From contig NZ_AOPZ01000073.1 in assembly GCF_000414115.1 (NCBI RefSeq), positions 1 to 64,000 of the forward strand: a stretch of DNA of 64,000 bases, given 5' to 3'. Under the pieces are notes generated by a model. It made no database searches and was not told the DNA's origin. It saw only the letters and a program-made list of their open reading frames with translations. Below, piece by piece: positions 54,619 to 64,000 of this stretch (its first letter is position 1; each line of letters begins with the position of its first letter). The position numbers were made by a program, and so were the translations under genes. Source of the stretch: Streptomyces aurantiacus JA 4570 (GTDB lineage Bacteria; Actinomycetota; Actinomycetes; Streptomycetales; Streptomycetaceae).

Positions 54619-56022
54619 CTACCCCCGCCAAGGCAACTCCGCAGTGATCGTCGTCGGCCCACCCACGGGCGACTCGACCACCAGAATCCCGTCGACCGCG
54701 TCGAGCCGCTCCGCGAGCCCCGCGAGCCCGGACCCGGCCGAAACATCGGCCCCACCCTGCCCGTCATCACTGACCTGCAGCATCAGCCGGCTCTCGACCT
54801 TCCACACGTCCACGGAGGCCCGCCCGGCCCCACTGTGCTTGCTGATGTTCTGCAGCAGCTCGGACACGGTGAAGTAGGCGATCCCCTCGATGGCCGCGGC
54901 CGGCCGCGCCGGCAGATCCACCTCGACCTCCACCGGCACGGTGCACCGCGCGGACAGCGCGGACAGCGCGGCGTCGAGCCCCCGGTCGGTGAGGACGGCC
55001 GGATGGATCCCGCGCGCCAGATCCCGCAGCTCCTGCAGCGCCACCTTCACCTCGCCGTGCGCCTCGTCCACCATCCGCGCCGCCGCCTCCGGGTCCTCGG
55101 CGAGCTTCTCCTTGGCGAGGCCGAGATCCATGGCGAGGGCCACGAGCCGCGCCTGTGCGCCGTCGTGCAGATCGCGCTCGATGCGCCGCAGGTCGGCCGC
55201 GGCGGTGTCCACCACCACGCCCCGGTCCGACTCCAGTTCGACGACACGTGACACCAGTCGCGAGGGGCCGAGCAGCCCGAAGACCATGACCCGGTCGACG
55301 GTGGTCAGGGCGCGGATGATCCAGGGCGTGGCCAGCGTGATGAGAAGGCCGGTGGCCGCGGTGACACCGATTTCGAAAGGGTTGTCCAGGTATATGCGGT
55401 GGCCGTCGTCGCCGTAGAGCTGGATCCCGGCCTGCCCCCCGTACAGCGGGAACAGCCAGAACCACAGCGGATACGTCAGCATCGCCCAGCCGTACGTCCA
55501 GAAGGCCGCCGTCACCACGAACGAGAAGATGGCCCACGGCATGTGGATCACTGCGTACACGACGTGCCGCCAGGAGACGCCGCTCTTGAGGACGGCCCCC
55601 ATCCACGCCATGAAGCCGCCGCCCCGGGTCTGCAGCGGATGCGGGTCGTTGATGCCCACGCCGAGCAGCGTCCGCGCCCGCATCCGCTCCAGCGCGCCGA
55701 AGCCGCGGAGGGCCGCGAGGCCCAGGGCGAGCACCGGAATGCCGATGAACGTGATCAGCAGGCCCGCGCCGACCGACAGCGTCGTCACCGCGAAGACGAA
55801 GCCGATGATGCTGATCGGGAACGACAGCAGCACATACAGGAACTCACGCCACGTACGCCCCTCCAGGGGCGCCCGCAGCGCGGCGGGCAGACGGCTCAGG
55901 CGGCTCTCGTCGCGCCCGCCGCCGGGGTGGCTGCCGTAGCCACCGTGGTCCTCGTGGCCCCAGCGGTCCTCGACGTCGGCTCCCATGAGGTGTCCGTACC
56001 CCTGTCCGTAGTCCGTGGCCAT
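54619..56022 (-). CDS. Sensor histidine kinase (NarL-type, HisKA_3)
   Basis: A 467-residue membrane kinase. A disordered His/Gly/Asp-rich N-terminus is followed by a putative sensor domain with about four to five membrane segments (residues about 60-245, e.g. FLYVLLSFPISIIGFVFAVT). The HisKA_3 dimerisation domain carries the phospho-His H286 in ERDLHDGAQARLVALAM. The HATPase_c domain has the N box ELLQNISKHSGAG and G boxes SDDGQGGADVSAGSGLAG. It is closely related to the next kinase; 37 consecutive residues around the His are identical. It probably phosphorylates the response regulator at 53763. Confidence 0.92.
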   Translation of the reverse strand: MATDYGQGYGHLMGADVEDRWGHEDHGGYGSHPGGGRDESRLSRLPAALRAPLEGRTWREFLYVLLSFPISIIGFVFAVTTLSVGAGLLITFIGIPVLALGLAALRGFGALERMRARTLLGVGINDPHPLQTRGGGFMAWMGAVLKSGVSWRHVVYAVIHMPWAIFSFVVTAAFWTYGWAMLTYPLWFWLFPLYGGQAGIQLYGDDGHRIYLDNPFEIGVTAATGLLITLATPWIIRALTTVDRVMVFGLLGPSRLVSRVVELESDRGVVVDTAAADLRRIERDLHDGAQARLVALAMDLGLAKEKLAEDPEAAARMVDEAHGEVKVALQELRDLARGIHPAVLTDRGLDAALSALSARCTVPVEVEVDLPARPAAAIEGIAYFTVSELLQNISKHSGAGRASVDVWKVESRLMLQVSDDGQGGADVSAGSGLAGLAERLDAVDGILVVESPVGGPTTITAELPWRG

Positions 56023-56193
56023 CGGTGTCGTCCGTTTCTTCTCGGCCCCGCGCGGCTCGTGCCCGCTCCGCGAGAGCTTCTCCTTGTCGTACGTCCAGAC
56101 TGCGGGTCGGCGGCCGGGCGGACCATGGAGTGCGTCGGCCTCTTGGGCCGGGGGTTTTCCCCACCCTCCGGGGGTGGGCCAGGTCGGCGGACC

Positions 56194-57378
56194 TCACGCC
56201 TCCGCGCGGTCCCGCCACGGCAGTTCCGCCGTGATCGTCGTCGGGCCGCCGGTCGGCGAGTCGATGACGAACAGGCCGTCCACCGCGCCGAGCCGGTCCG
56301 CGAGGCCCGCCATGCCCGTGCCGCCGTCCAGGCTGGCGCCGCCGTGGCCGTCGTCCCACACCTGTATGAGCAGGCGCTGGTCGGAGCGCCACACCTCCAC
56401 GCTCGCCGTCCGCGCCCCACTGTGCTTGCTCACGTTCTGCAGCAGCTCGGAGACCGTGAAGTACGCGATGCCCTCGATCGCGGCCGCCGGGCGCTCGGGC
56501 AGGTCGGCGGTCACCTTCACCGGCACCGTGCACCGCGAGGCGACCGACGAGAGGGCCGCGTCGAGCCCGCGGTCGGTGAGGACCGCCGGATGGATGCCGC
56601 GCGCGAGATCCCGCAGCTCCTGGAGCGCCAGCTTCACCTCGCCGTGCGCCTCGTCGACCATCGCCGCCGCCGTGTCCGGGTCCTCCAGGAGCTTCTCCTT
56701 GGCGAGGCCGAGGCCCATGGCGAGGGCCACCAGGCGGGCCTGCGCGCCGTCGTGCAGATCGCGCTCGATGCGCCGCAGGTCGGCCGCGGCGGTGTCCACC
56801 ACGACGCCCCGGTCCGACTCCAGTTCGGCGATGCGCCGCTCCAGTTCGTCGGAGCGCGAGAGCAGGCCGCGCACCATCGCCCGGTCGGCGTTGGCCAGCG
56901 CCCGCGCGATGAACGGCAGCACCGGCCACAGCAGGAAGACCCCGAACGCCATGATGGTGAACGTCGCGATGCCCCACGGCAGCCGGATGAAGCCGTACAG
57001 CATCGTCCGCCAGCCCACCGGGTCCTTGAGGCTGGACCACAGCCAGGTGAGGAAGCTGCCGGAGCGCTTCGACGGCGCCGGCATCGGGCTCGGCTCGTCG
57101 ATCCGCACGCCGAGCAGCAGCCTGGCCCGCCCCCGCTCGAACTTGCCGATCAGCCGCGCGCCGAACAGCGCGAGCGCGAGCAGCGGCAGGCCGACCACCG
57201 TCACCGACAGGGCGACGCCGATGGACAGGGACGCCACCACGTACACGAACCCGACGATGCTGGTCGGGAGGTTCACCAGGAGGTGTGCGATCTCCTTCCA
57301 GGTGTGCACGTCGAAGGCGAAACGGGCAGGCGGCGGGCCCTGCGGCTCGGCGTGCGAAGGCGAGGTGCTTGCGGTCAT
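56194..57378 (-). CDS. Sensor histidine kinase, paralogue of the preceding kinase
   Basis: A 394-residue kinase with the same design: four membrane segments in a putative sensor domain (residues about 30-165), H209 in ERDLHDGAQARLVALAM, N box ELLQNVSKHSGAR and G box WDDGHGGASLDGGTGMAG. It lacks the long disordered N-terminus of its paralogue. The two genes are near-identical at DNA level around the His box but diverge in the sensor part, so they probably receive different signals for one regulator. It is divergent from nuoA2 with 219 bases between, so the system could control the second nuo cluster. Confidence 0.92.
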   Translation of the reverse strand: MTASTSPSHAEPQGPPPARFAFDVHTWKEIAHLLVNLPTSIVGFVYVVASLSIGVALSVTVVGLPLLALALFGARLIGKFERGRARLLLGVRIDEPSPMPAPSKRSGSFLTWLWSSLKDPVGWRTMLYGFIRLPWGIATFTIMAFGVFLLWPVLPFIARALANADRAMVRGLLSRSDELERRIAELESDRGVVVDTAAADLRRIERDLHDGAQARLVALAMGLGLAKEKLLEDPDTAAAMVDEAHGEVKLALQELRDLARGIHPAVLTDRGLDAALSSVASRCTVPVKVTADLPERPAAAIEGIAYFTVSELLQNVSKHSGARTASVEVWRSDQRLLIQVWDDGHGGASLDGGTGMAGLADRLGAVDGLFVIDSPTGGPTTITAELPWRDRAEA

Positions 57379-57483
57379 ACGTCAAAGGTTGCCCGGCACG
57401 CCGCGCTCGCGCCATGAGGGGTGCCGCACGATCCCACTGTGGATAACCCCACCCCACACCCCAGCTTGTCCATGACGGTCTGC

Positions 57484-57511
57484 TTACCTCGCCTTTAGCA
57501 GGCCCTAGACT
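57484..57511 (+). promoter_or_regulatory. Putative promoter of the second nuo cluster
   Basis: TTACCT (57484-57489) and TAGACT (57506-57511) are 16 bases apart, close to the vegetative Streptomyces pattern, about 86 bases before nuoA2. No Rex-type palindrome is seen here, unlike at nuoA. Confidence 0.4.
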
Positions 57512-57597
57512 CCCGTGCGTACAGATCGTCGAACGGGCGAGACGGTGAGTGCCGGAGTTCGGGAATGTCAGGAGTGTTTCAGGAGTGAGGGGCTGAC

Positions 57598-57999
57598 GTG
57601 CCAGTGACGACGCACCACACGGACGTCGCGGCGAGCTACTTCGAGTCGTACTCCGTCGTCGGACTGCTCGCCGTTGTGGGCGTGCTGTTCGTCGCCGTGG
57701 CCTTCGGCGCGAGCCGGCTCCTGCGCCCCGTCGTGCCGACCCCGGAGAAACTGCTCACGTACGAGTGCGGTGTCGACCCGGTCGGCGAGGGCTGGGCCCA
57801 CACCCAGGTCCGCTACTACGTCTACGCGTTCCTCTACGTCATCTTCGCCGTCGACTCGATCTTCCTCTTCCCGTGGGCGACGGTCTTCGCCGCGCCCGGC
57901 TACGGCGCCGCGACCCTCGTCGAGATGTTCATCTTCCTCGGCTTCCTGGCCGTGGGCCTGCTGTACGCATACAAGAAGGGCGTCCTCACATGGGCGTGA
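57598..57999 (+). CDS. nuoA2: Complex I-like subunit A, second cluster
   Basis: A 133-residue NuoA paralogue with three transmembrane segments. The loop [21 protein letters not shown] and the second helix [20 protein letters not shown] keep the family's acidic positions (Asp in place of the D-x-E pair of NuoA1). The protein differs enough from NuoA1 to be an old paralogue. GTG start after GAGGGGCTGAC. It is followed by nuoB2 with a 10-base overlap. Confidence 0.93.
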   Translation: MPVTTHHTDVAASYFESYSVVGLLAVVGVLFVAVAFGASRLLRPVVPTPEKLLTYECGVDPVGEGWAHTQVRYYVYAFLYVIFAVDSIFLFPWATVFAAPGYGAATLVEMFIFLGFLAVGLLYAYKKGVLTWA

Positions 58000-58631
58000 A
58001 CCAGGAGCACACAGGGCCGGCGGCGGCCGGGGCGCCGGCGGAGCCCGTGCTCCTCCCGGAGCCGAAGCGCCTCGGCGTCCTGTCCCGCCTCGCCCCCGAG
58101 CCGATGAAGGTGGTCCTCAACTGGGGCCGCCGCTACAGCCTGTGGGTCTTCAACTTCGGGCTCGCCTGCTGCGCCATCGAGTTCATCGCGGCCTCCATGG
58201 CCCGGCACGACTTCATCCGCCTCGGCGTGATCCCGTTCGCTCCGGGGCCGCGCCAGGCCGACCTGATGGTCGTCTCCGGCACGGTCACCGACAAGATGGC
58301 GCCCGCCGTGAAGCGGCTGTACGAGCAGATGCCCGAGCCCAAGTACGTCATCTCGTTCGGCGCCTGCTCCAACTGCGGTGGCCCCTACTGGGACTCGTAC
58401 TCCGTCACCAAGGGCGTCGACCAGATCATCCCCGTCGACGTGTACGTCCCCGGGTGCCCGCCGCGCCCGGAGGCGCTGCTCCAGGGCATCCTCAAGCTCC
58501 AGGAGAAGATCGCGCGCGAGTCGCTCGGCGAGCGGTACGGGGCGAACGGCCCCCGGCCGTCCACGGCCGCGCTGCGCAGCGGCCTCGTCACGCCGCCCGC
58601 GCCCGGGGCCTCGGGGGTGGACGCCGGATGA
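57990..58631 (+). CDS. nuoB2: Complex I-like subunit B, second cluster
   Basis: A 213-residue NuoB paralogue. All N2 cluster ligands are present: C60 and C61 in [11 protein letters not shown]126 in [11 protein letters not shown] and C156 in [10 protein letters not shown]129 is an extra Cys compared with NuoB1 (which has Ser). Both N- and C-termini are extended by disordered Pro/Ala residues. It should carry the terminal cluster of the partial complex. The start overlaps nuoA2 and the stop overlaps nuoC2 (ATGA). Confidence 0.94.
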   Translation: MGVNQEHTGPAAAGAPAEPVLLPEPKRLGVLSRLAPEPMKVVLNWGRRYSLWVFNFGLACCAIEFIAASMARHDFIRLGVIPFAPGPRQADLMVVSGTVTDKMAPAVKRLYEQMPEPKYVISFGACSNCGGPYWDSYSVTKGVDQIIPVDVYVPGCPPRPEALLQGILKLQEKIARESLGERYGANGPRPSTAALRSGLVTPPAPGASGVDAG

Positions 58632-59716
58632 CCGGCTGGCTGCCCGCTCCCGTCGAGGAGCTGTTCGGCGCGGAGGCGACCGCCGAGGAGTCGTACGAGG
58701 TCCTGACGGCGGACGTCCCCGCCGCCTCCTGGACCGACGCCCTGCGCACCGCCCGCGACACACTCGGCTGCACCTACTTCGACTGGCTCAGCGCCGTCGA
58801 CGAACCGGGCACGGGATTCCGCGTGTCCGCGCACGTCGTGGCCCTCGCCCCGGTGCGGCGTCTGCTCGTCCGTACGACCGTGCCGCACGAGGCGCCCGTG
58901 CTGCCGACCGCCGTCGACGTCTACGCGGGCGCGGCCTGGCACGAGCGCGAGACCCACGAGATGTTCGGCGTCCGCTTCGACGGCCACCCCCACCTCGTAC
59001 CGCTGCTGCTGCCCGAGAACTTCGAAGGCCACCCGCTGCGCAAGGACTTCGTGCTCGCGGCGCGGGTCGCCAAGGCGTGGCCGGGGGCGAAGGAGCCGGG
59101 GGAGTCGGAGCACGGCGGCCCGAAGCGGCGTCAGATGCTGCCGCCCGGGGTGCCCGACCCGAACGAGTGGGGTCCCTTGAAGGGGCAGCTTCCGGCCGCT
59201 CCGGCGCGGCCCGCGCGGGGCGCTGGGCGCCCGGCGGGTGCGGGGCGCGCGGCGGGTGCCGCGGGTGCGGGGGAACGGCCCGCTCGACGGACGCGGACCG
59301 CGGGCGAAGGGTCGGCCAGCCAGGCTCCCGGCCAGGCCCCCAGCCAGGCTCCCGGCCAGTCCGCGGACCAGCCCGCCACGCCGGAGGCCACCACTCCGGT
59401 ACGTCGCGCGCGCAGCGCGTCCCAGGGCTCGGCCTCACAACGTACGGAACCGGCGTCGACCCCGCCGTCGCCCCCCGTGACCGAACCCACGCCCGCCCCG
59501 GAGCCCGAGGCCAAGCCTCAGCCCGGGCCCCGCAGTGCCGACGCCCCCTGGCACCACGCCCGCCCGGCCTTCGAACCGGAAGCCCCGCGACCGGATGCTC
59601 CGGCGACCCCCGAACCGGAAGCTCCGCAACCGGATGCTCCGGCCACCCCCGAACCGGAAGCCCCCGAAGACCCCGAGGCTGAACACCCCGAAAACCGTCC
59701 AGGAGGCTCGCAGTGA
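58628..59716 (+). CDS. nuoC2: Complex I-like subunit C with long disordered tail, second cluster
   Basis: A 362-residue protein. Residues 1-170 are a NuoC domain, with [20 protein letters not shown] and [18 protein letters not shown]. The remaining 190 residues are a Pro/Ala/Gly/Glu-rich tail with two nested repeats: a Gln-Ala-Pro series near 59325-59365 and a 39-bp DNA unit (EPEAP.PDAPATP) repeated 2.3 times from 59573. No NuoD-like sequence is fused here, so the tail is not a remnant of subunit D. The next gene is nuoH2, skipping D, E, F and G. Confidence 0.88.
   Translation: MTGWLPAPVEELFGAEATAEESYEVLTADVPAASWTDALRTARDTLGCTYFDWLSAVDEPGTGFRVSAHVVALAPVRRLLVRTTVPHEAPVLPTAVDVYAGAAWHERETHEMFGVRFDGHPHLVPLLLPENFEGHPLRKDFVLAARVAKAWPGAKEPGESEHGGPKRRQMLPPGVPDPNEWGPLKGQLPAAPARPARGAGRPAGAGRAAGAAGAGERPARRTRTAGEGSASQAPGQAPSQAPGQSADQPATPEATTPVRRARSASQGSASQRTEPASTPPSPPVTEPTPAPEPEAKPQPGPRSADAPWHHARPAFEPEAPRPDAPATPEPEAPQPDAPATPEPEAPEDPEAEHPENRPGGSQ
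59573..59663 (+). repeat. 39-bp tandem repeat in the nuoC2 tail
   Basis: Units begin at 59573, 59612 and 59651 (partial) with GAACCGGAAGC. They encode 13-residue Pro/Glu/Ala units. Confidence 0.88.
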
Positions 59717-60681
59717 ACGACGCCCTCGACGTCGCCCTGCGACTCCTCGTCGTCTTCGTCGTCTTCCTGGCGCTGCCCCTGGTCATCGGCCAGACCGAGC
59801 ACAAGGTCATGGCCCATATGCAGGGCCGCCTCGGCCCCATGTACGCGGGCGGCTTCCACGGCTGGGCCCAGCTCGTCGCGGACGGCGTCAAGTTCGCGCA
59901 GAAGGAAGACATCGTCCCGGCCGAGGCCGACCGCCGTGTCTTCCAGCTCGCCCCGGCCGTCGCCCTCCTTCCCTACCTGCTCGTCCTCCTCGCCATCCCG
60001 ATCGGCCCCTCCGAGGGCGCGGTCGGGCAGGTCATCGACGCGGGCGTTTTCTTCGTCCTCGCCGTCATGGGCGTCGGCGTCCTCGGCTCGCTGATGGCGG
60101 GCTGGGCGTCGGCCAACAAGTTCTCCCTCCTCGGCGGCCTGCGCACCGCCGCCCAACTCCTCGCGTACGAGCTGCCGATGCTGCTCGCCGCCGCCTCCGT
60201 GGCGATGGCCGCGGGCACCGTCTCACTGCCCGGCATCGTGCACGCCTTCGAGTGGTGGTGGCTGCCGTGGCAGATCGTCGGCGCGCTCGTGTTCTTCGTC
60301 GCCGGCCTCGCCGAACTCCAGCGCCCGCCCTTCGACATGCCCGTCGCCGACTCCGAGATCATCTTCGGCGCGTACACCGAGTACACGGGCCTGCGCTTCG
60401 CCCTCTTCCTGCTCGCCGAGTACGCCGGGATCGTCGTCCTGTGCGGCCTGACCACCGTCCTGTTCCTGGGCGGCTGGCACGGCCCGTGGGGCGCCGACGG
60501 GCTCGGCTGGGTGTGGACCCTGCTGAAGACCGCCGTCCTCGCCTTCGTCGTCATCTGGCTGCGCGTCAGTTACCCCCGTCTCCGCGAGGACCAGCTCCAG
60601 AAGCTCTCCTGGACCCTCCTCGTCCCGCTCGCCCTCGCGCAGATCGCGCTCACCGGAATCGTGAAGGTGGCGATCAACTAG
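59713..60681 (+). CDS. nuoH2: Complex I-like subunit H, second cluster
   Basis: A 322-residue membrane protein, the canonical NuoH size without the tail of NuoH1. Signatures: [20 protein letters not shown] (start of the first cytoplasmic loop) and [20 protein letters not shown]. NuoH contacts the quinone site formed by NuoB and NuoD in full complexes. The GTG start overlaps the nuoC2 stop; the TAG stop shares a base with the GTG of nuoI2. Confidence 0.94.
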   Translation: MNDALDVALRLLVVFVVFLALPLVIGQTEHKVMAHMQGRLGPMYAGGFHGWAQLVADGVKFAQKEDIVPAEADRRVFQLAPAVALLPYLLVLLAIPIGPSEGAVGQVIDAGVFFVLAVMGVGVLGSLMAGWASANKFSLLGGLRTAAQLLAYELPMLLAAASVAMAAGTVSLPGIVHAFEWWWLPWQIVGALVFFVAGLAELQRPPFDMPVADSEIIFGAYTEYTGLRFALFLLAEYAGIVVLCGLTTVLFLGGWHGPWGADGLGWVWTLLKTAVLAFVVIWLRVSYPRLREDQLQKLSWTLLVPLALAQIALTGIVKVAIN

Positions 60682-61238
60682 TGCCCCCGATCCCAGGAAG
60701 CGGCCTGGCCAAGGGCCTCGCCGTCACCCTCCGCACGATGACGAAGAAGACCGTCACCGAGCAGTACCCCGACGTCCAGCCCGACCTGCCGCCCCGCACC
60801 CGCGGCGTCATCGGCCTGTTCGAGGAGAACTGCACGGTCTGCATGCTGTGCGCCCGCGAGTGCCCCGACTGGTGCATCTACATCGACTCCCACAAGGAGA
60901 CGGTCCCGCCCGCGGCGCCCGGCGGCCGCGAGCGCAGCCGCAACGTCCTCGACCGCTTCGCCATCGACTTCTCCCTCTGCATGTACTGCGGCATCTGCAT
61001 CGAGGTCTGTCCTTTCGACGCGCTGTTCTGGTCCCCGGAGTTCGAGTACGCCGAGACCGACATCCGCGAACTCACCCACGAACGCGACAAGCTCCGCGAG
61101 TGGATGTGGACCGTCCCCGCCCCGCCCGCCCTGGACCCGGCCGCCGAGGAACCCAAGGAACTCGCCGCGGCCCGCAAGGCCGCGGAGAAGCTCGCCGCCG
61201 CGCAGGAAGCTCCGGCCGACCCGGAGGGGGACGCGTGA
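60681..61238 (+). CDS. nuoI2: Complex I-like subunit I, second cluster
   Basis: A 185-residue ferredoxin-like subunit with two complete [4Fe-4S] motifs: C51, C54, C57 and C61 in [15 protein letters not shown], and C100, C103, C106 and C110 in [15 protein letters not shown]. In complexes without the NADH module this subunit is the likely entry point for ferredoxin electrons. The GTG start overlaps nuoH2 by one base. Confidence 0.94.
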   Translation: MPPIPGSGLAKGLAVTLRTMTKKTVTEQYPDVQPDLPPRTRGVIGLFEENCTVCMLCARECPDWCIYIDSHKETVPPAAPGGRERSRNVLDRFAIDFSLCMYCGICIEVCPFDALFWSPEFEYAETDIRELTHERDKLREWMWTVPAPPALDPAAEEPKELAAARKAAEKLAAAQEAPADPEGDA

Positions 61239-61852
61239 CCTTCGCAGCCGTCGGCCACGGCACCCTCGCAGCCGCCGCCCCCCAGGGCTTCCTCTCCCCG
61301 ACCGGCGTCGAGATCGCCTTCGTCCTCGTCGGCCTCGTCACCCTCGGCGCGGCCGTCGTCACCGTCACCACCCGGCAGCTCGTGCACGCCGCGCTGTGGC
61401 TGGTGGTGGCACTCGGCGGGCTCGCCGTCGAGTACCTGCTCCTGACCGCCGAGTTCATCGCCTGGGTCCAGGTCCTCATCTACGTGGGCTCCGTCGTCGT
61501 CCTCCTCCTCTTCGGTCTGATGCTCACCAGGGCGCCCATCGGCCGCTCCCCGGACGCCGACTCCGGCAACCGGCCCGTCGCGCTGGCCGTGGCGCTCGCC
61601 GCTGCCGCCGCCCTGGTCTGGGTCGTCGTCGACGCCTTCCGTACGCAGTGGATCGACCTCGACAAGCCGCAGGGCACCACCGACGTCACCGGCTCGATCC
61701 TCTTCCGGCACTGGGTCCTGCCCTTCGAGGCGCTCTCGGTCCTGCTGCTCGCCGCGCTCGTCGGCGCGATCGTCCTGTCCCGCAGGAACGCCGCCCGCTC
61801 CGAGAGCCCCGGCCCCCCGCGCGCCGCCGACAGCGACAAGGAGCAGCGCTGA
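61235..61852 (+). CDS. nuoJ2: Complex I-like subunit J, second cluster
   Basis: A 205-residue membrane protein with five transmembrane segments. The third-helix region [20 protein letters not shown] matches the conserved NuoJ stretch. It lacks the long cytoplasmic tail of NuoJ1. The GTG overlaps nuoI2 (GTGA) and the stop shares one base with the ATG of nuoK2. Confidence 0.92.
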   Translation: MTFAAVGHGTLAAAAPQGFLSPTGVEIAFVLVGLVTLGAAVVTVTTRQLVHAALWLVVALGGLAVEYLLLTAEFIAWVQVLIYVGSVVVLLLFGLMLTRAPIGRSPDADSGNRPVALAVALAAAAALVWVVVDAFRTQWIDLDKPQGTTDVTGSILFRHWVLPFEALSVLLLAALVGAIVLSRRNAARSESPGPPRAADSDKEQR

Positions 61853-62271
61853 TGCACCTCGCCTATCCGGCCGTCCTCGCCGTCCTCCTCTTCTGCGTCG
61901 GCCTGTACGGAGTGCTCGCCCGCCGCAACGCGATCCTGGTCCTGATGTCCGTCGAGCTCATGCTCAACGCCGTCAACCTCAACCTCGTCGCCTTCGACGT
62001 CTGGCTGCGCGACGCCCTGCACGCCGGCCAGGCCCTGACCCTGTTCACCATCGCCATCGCCGCCGCCGAGATCGGCATCGGCCTCGCGATCGTCCTTGCG
62101 GTCTACCGCAACCGCGGCACCTCCGCCGTCGACGATCTCCGCGACACCGCCGAACGCCCCGACGACGGCGGTGGCGGCGGAGGAGACTCCGAAGGCGCCG
62201 CCGCCGAGCCCGACCAGCCCGACCGGCCCGCCGAGGGCAAGGCGTCGCAGAAGGCTGAGGCCACCGCGTGA
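61852..62271 (+). CDS. nuoK2: Complex I-like subunit K, second cluster
   Basis: A 139-residue subunit: three helices in the first 90 residues with the proton-path glutamates E35 ([12 protein letters not shown]) and E73 ([13 protein letters not shown]), then a 45-residue disordered Gly/Glu/Pro-rich tail not found in NuoK1. It shares one base with the nuoJ2 stop and ends in a GTGA overlap with nuoL2. Confidence 0.93.
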   Translation: MHLAYPAVLAVLLFCVGLYGVLARRNAILVLMSVELMLNAVNLNLVAFDVWLRDALHAGQALTLFTIAIAAAEIGIGLAIVLAVYRNRGTSAVDDLRDTAERPDDGGGGGGDSEGAAAEPDQPDRPAEGKASQKAEATA

Positions 62272-64000
62272 CCACGACCACCCTCGCCGTCCTCGTCCCC
62301 CTGCTGCCGTTCCTCGGCGCCGTCGCCGGCCTGCTGCTCGGCCGGACCGTTCCCGGCCTCGCGCGCCCGCTCGCCGTCCTGCCCGCGCTCACCTCGCTCG
62401 TGCTCGCCGCCGTCGTGGCCGCCCGCCAGGGCGGCGACGGCGCCGTGGACGCGGCCACCCAGCTCACCCCCACGGGCTCGGTGCCCGTCGAACTCGCCCT
62501 GCACATCGACGGCTTCGCGGCCCTCGTCGCCGTCCTCGTCGGCGTCGTCGCCTCCTGCGTGCAGATCTACTCGACGGCCTACCTGCGCGACGACCCGCGC
62601 TACCCCTCGTACGCCGCCCTCGTCTCGCTCTTCACCTCCGCGATGCTGCTCGTCGTCTACTCCGGCGACCTGATGGTGCTCCTGGTCGGCTGGGAGATCA
62701 TGGGCATCTGCTCGTACTTCCTCGTCGGCCACTACTGGGAGACGCCCGAGGCGCGCGCCGCCTCCCTGAAGGCGTTCCTGGTCACCAAGCTCGGCGACGT
62801 CCCCTTCCTGATCGGCCTGTTCGCCCTCGCCGTGGACGCGGACTCGTTCCGGATCACGAAGATCCTCGCCACCGTCGCGAACGGCGGCCTCGACCACCCC
62901 ACTCTCATCGCGCTGCTGCTCCTCGCGGGCGTCGCGGGCAAGTCCGCGCAGTTCCCGCTGCACAGCTGGCTGCCCGACGCGATGGCGGGCCCGACCCCTG
63001 TCTCCGCGCTCATCCACGCCGCGACGATGGTCGCCGCCGGTGTCTACTTCATCGCCCGGCTCCTCCCGGTGTTCGCCGCCTCGGCGGCGGCCCTGGTCGT
63101 CCTCGCCGTCATGGCCGCCGTCACGATGGCCGGTTCGGCGCTCGCCGCGCTCGCGCAGGACGACATCAAGCGCGTCCTCGCGTACTCGACGATCGGTCAG
63201 CTCGGCTACATGACCGGCGCCCTCGCCGTCGGCGACCGTGGCGCGGCCGTCTTCCACCTCCTGTCGCACGGCGCCTTCAAGGCGCTGCTGTTCCTCGCCG
63301 CCGGCGTGATCATCCACGCCGCGGGCACCAACTCGCTGGCCGCGATGTCCCGCATGAAGGATCTGCGGGCCCGCGTCCCCGACGCCTACTGGACGATGAC
63401 CGTGGCGCTCCTCGCGCTCGCCGCGATTCCGCCGTTCAGCGGCTTCTTCTCCAAGGAGGCCGTCCTCGGCGCCGCCGAGCACACGGCCACCGGCCACGCC
63501 GAGTCCGCCCCGGCGACGGCCGGTTGGATCGTCCTCGTCGCCGGCCTGGTCACGGCCCTGCTGACCGCCGCCTACGCGGCCCGCCTGTGGCTGCTCGCCT
63601 TCTACGGCAGGGGAGCGGAGGCACCCGACCACGGAAGGCAGCCGGTCGCCATGACCGCCGTGCTCTGGGTGCTCGCCGTCCCGTCGCTCGCCTTCGGTGT
63701 GACCGTCGGCGCCCTCCCGGACTGGTTCGACGGCCACAAGCTGGCCCCGACGCTCACCACCTCCGTCCTCGGCACGGGCCTCGCCCTCGTCGGCGCCCTG
63801 GTCACGTACGGCGCGTGGCGGCACACCACCGCGCTCGCCGCCCGCGTCCCGATCGGCGCGGTCGCCGCCCACCCGGACGCCGACGCGGGCCAGGTCGAGG
63901 CGGAGGCCATCGCCACGCACGCGCCCGCGTACGGAGATGTCGCGAGTGCCCCCGACCCGGCGGACCCGGGCCGACTCCTGCTCGGCCCGCTGCACCGCCA
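62268..64000 (+). CDS. nuoL2: Complex I-like subunit L, second cluster (3' truncated)
   Basis: The frame is open from GTG 62268 to the window edge; 577 complete codons are visible. It is an antiporter-like proton-pumping subunit with [20 protein letters not shown] and the signature [21 protein letters not shown]. The length already exceeds NuoM and NuoN, which supports NuoL. Genes M2 and N2 would be expected next but are outside the window. Confidence 0.92.
   Translation, partial: MTTTTLAVLVPLLPFLGAVAGLLLGRTVPGLARPLAVLPALTSLVLAAVVAARQGGDGAVDAATQLTPTGSVPVELALHIDGFAALVAVLVGVVASCVQIYSTAYLRDDPRYPSYAALVSLFTSAMLLVVYSGDLMVLLVGWEIMGICSYFLVGHYWETPEARAASLKAFLVTKLGDVPFLIGLFALAVDADSFRITKILATVANGGLDHPTLIALLLLAGVAGKSAQFPLHSWLPDAMAGPTPVSALIHAATMVAAGVYFIARLLPVFAASAAALVVLAVMAAVTMAGSALAALAQDDIKRVLAYSTIGQLGYMTGALAVGDRGAAVFHLLSHGAFKALLFLAAGVIIHAAGTNSLAAMSRMKDLRARVPDAYWTMTVALLALAAIPPFSGFFSKEAVLGAAEHTATGHAESAPATAGWIVLVAGLVTALLTAAYAARLWLLAFYGRGAEAPDHGRQPVAMTAVLWVLAVPSLAFGVTVGALPDWFDGHKLAPTLTTSVLGTGLALVGALVTYGAWRHTTALAARVPIGAVAAHPDADAGQVEAEAIATHAPAYGDVASAPDPADPGRLLLGPLHR

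Noticed and set aside
53593..55251. Long plus-strand frame across the response regulator and kinase
   Set aside because: It is a shadow of two well-supported minus-strand genes, rich in Arg/Ser/Thr/Pro with no domain.
58628..59716. Fused or degraded NuoD in the tail of NuoC2
   Set aside because: The tail is pure low-complexity repeat; none of the NuoD motifs ([18 protein letters not shown]) is present.

Overview
The window is high-GC actinobacterial DNA, almost certainly Streptomyces or a close relative. Codon third positions are strongly G/C, many genes start with GTG, and translational coupling through GTGA/ATGA overlaps is common. The gene order (nuoA-N, recQ, polyprenyl diphosphate synthase, korAB, a NarL-type response regulator with two sensor kinases, then a second nuo cluster) is one I recognise from Streptomyces chromosomes. 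No tRNA, rRNA, CRISPR array, prophage or insertion sequence was seen.

Layout. Bases 1-4385: the end of a membrane protein with a Pro-rich region, a PASTA protein, a GNAT acetyltransferase, a geranylgeranyl-reductase-family flavoprotein probably acting on menaquinone, and a secreted NlpC/P60 peptidase. Bases 5113-21310: a complete 14-gene respiratory complex I operon (nuoA-N), preceded by a long regulatory region with a strong Rex-type redox operator. Bases 21568-32394: recQ, fumarylacetoacetase, an ATP-grasp ligase/flavoprotein pair, a MarR regulator divergent from a questin-oxidase-family gene, an AhpD-like protein without the usual cysteines, and a HAD phosphatase. Bases 32395-43983: polyprenyl diphosphate synthase, a secreted CHRD protein, a LolA/DUF2092-like protein, an ABC exporter, a flavodoxin-like reductase, an M28 aminopeptidase, a multi-pass membrane protein, a GlxA-type regulator, a cupin and a VOC protein. 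Bases 43991-50328: two HxlR regulator modules, an MFS exporter, an AraC regulator, two NmrA/QorB-like reductases and RarD. Bases 50369-57378: korAB (2-oxoacid:ferredoxin oxidoreductase), a response regulator and two paralogous sensor kinases. From 57598 to the window edge: a second nuo cluster, A2-B2-C2-H2-I2-J2-K2-L2, with no nuoD, E, F or G between C2 and H2.

Common theme. Much of the window serves respiration: isoprenoid side-chain synthesis and quinone modification, complete complex I, ferredoxin reduction by KorAB, and a partial complex I that may take electrons from a non-NADH donor. The most interesting observations are the truncated second complex I beside korAB, the redox operator of nuoA, several operator-like repeat arrays (17-bp array at marR, about 11-bp phased octamers before the polyprenyl synthase, shared ACT-N4-AGT palindromes at both HxlR genes), DNA-level homogenisation between the two sensor kinases, and in-frame tandem repeats placed on start codons.
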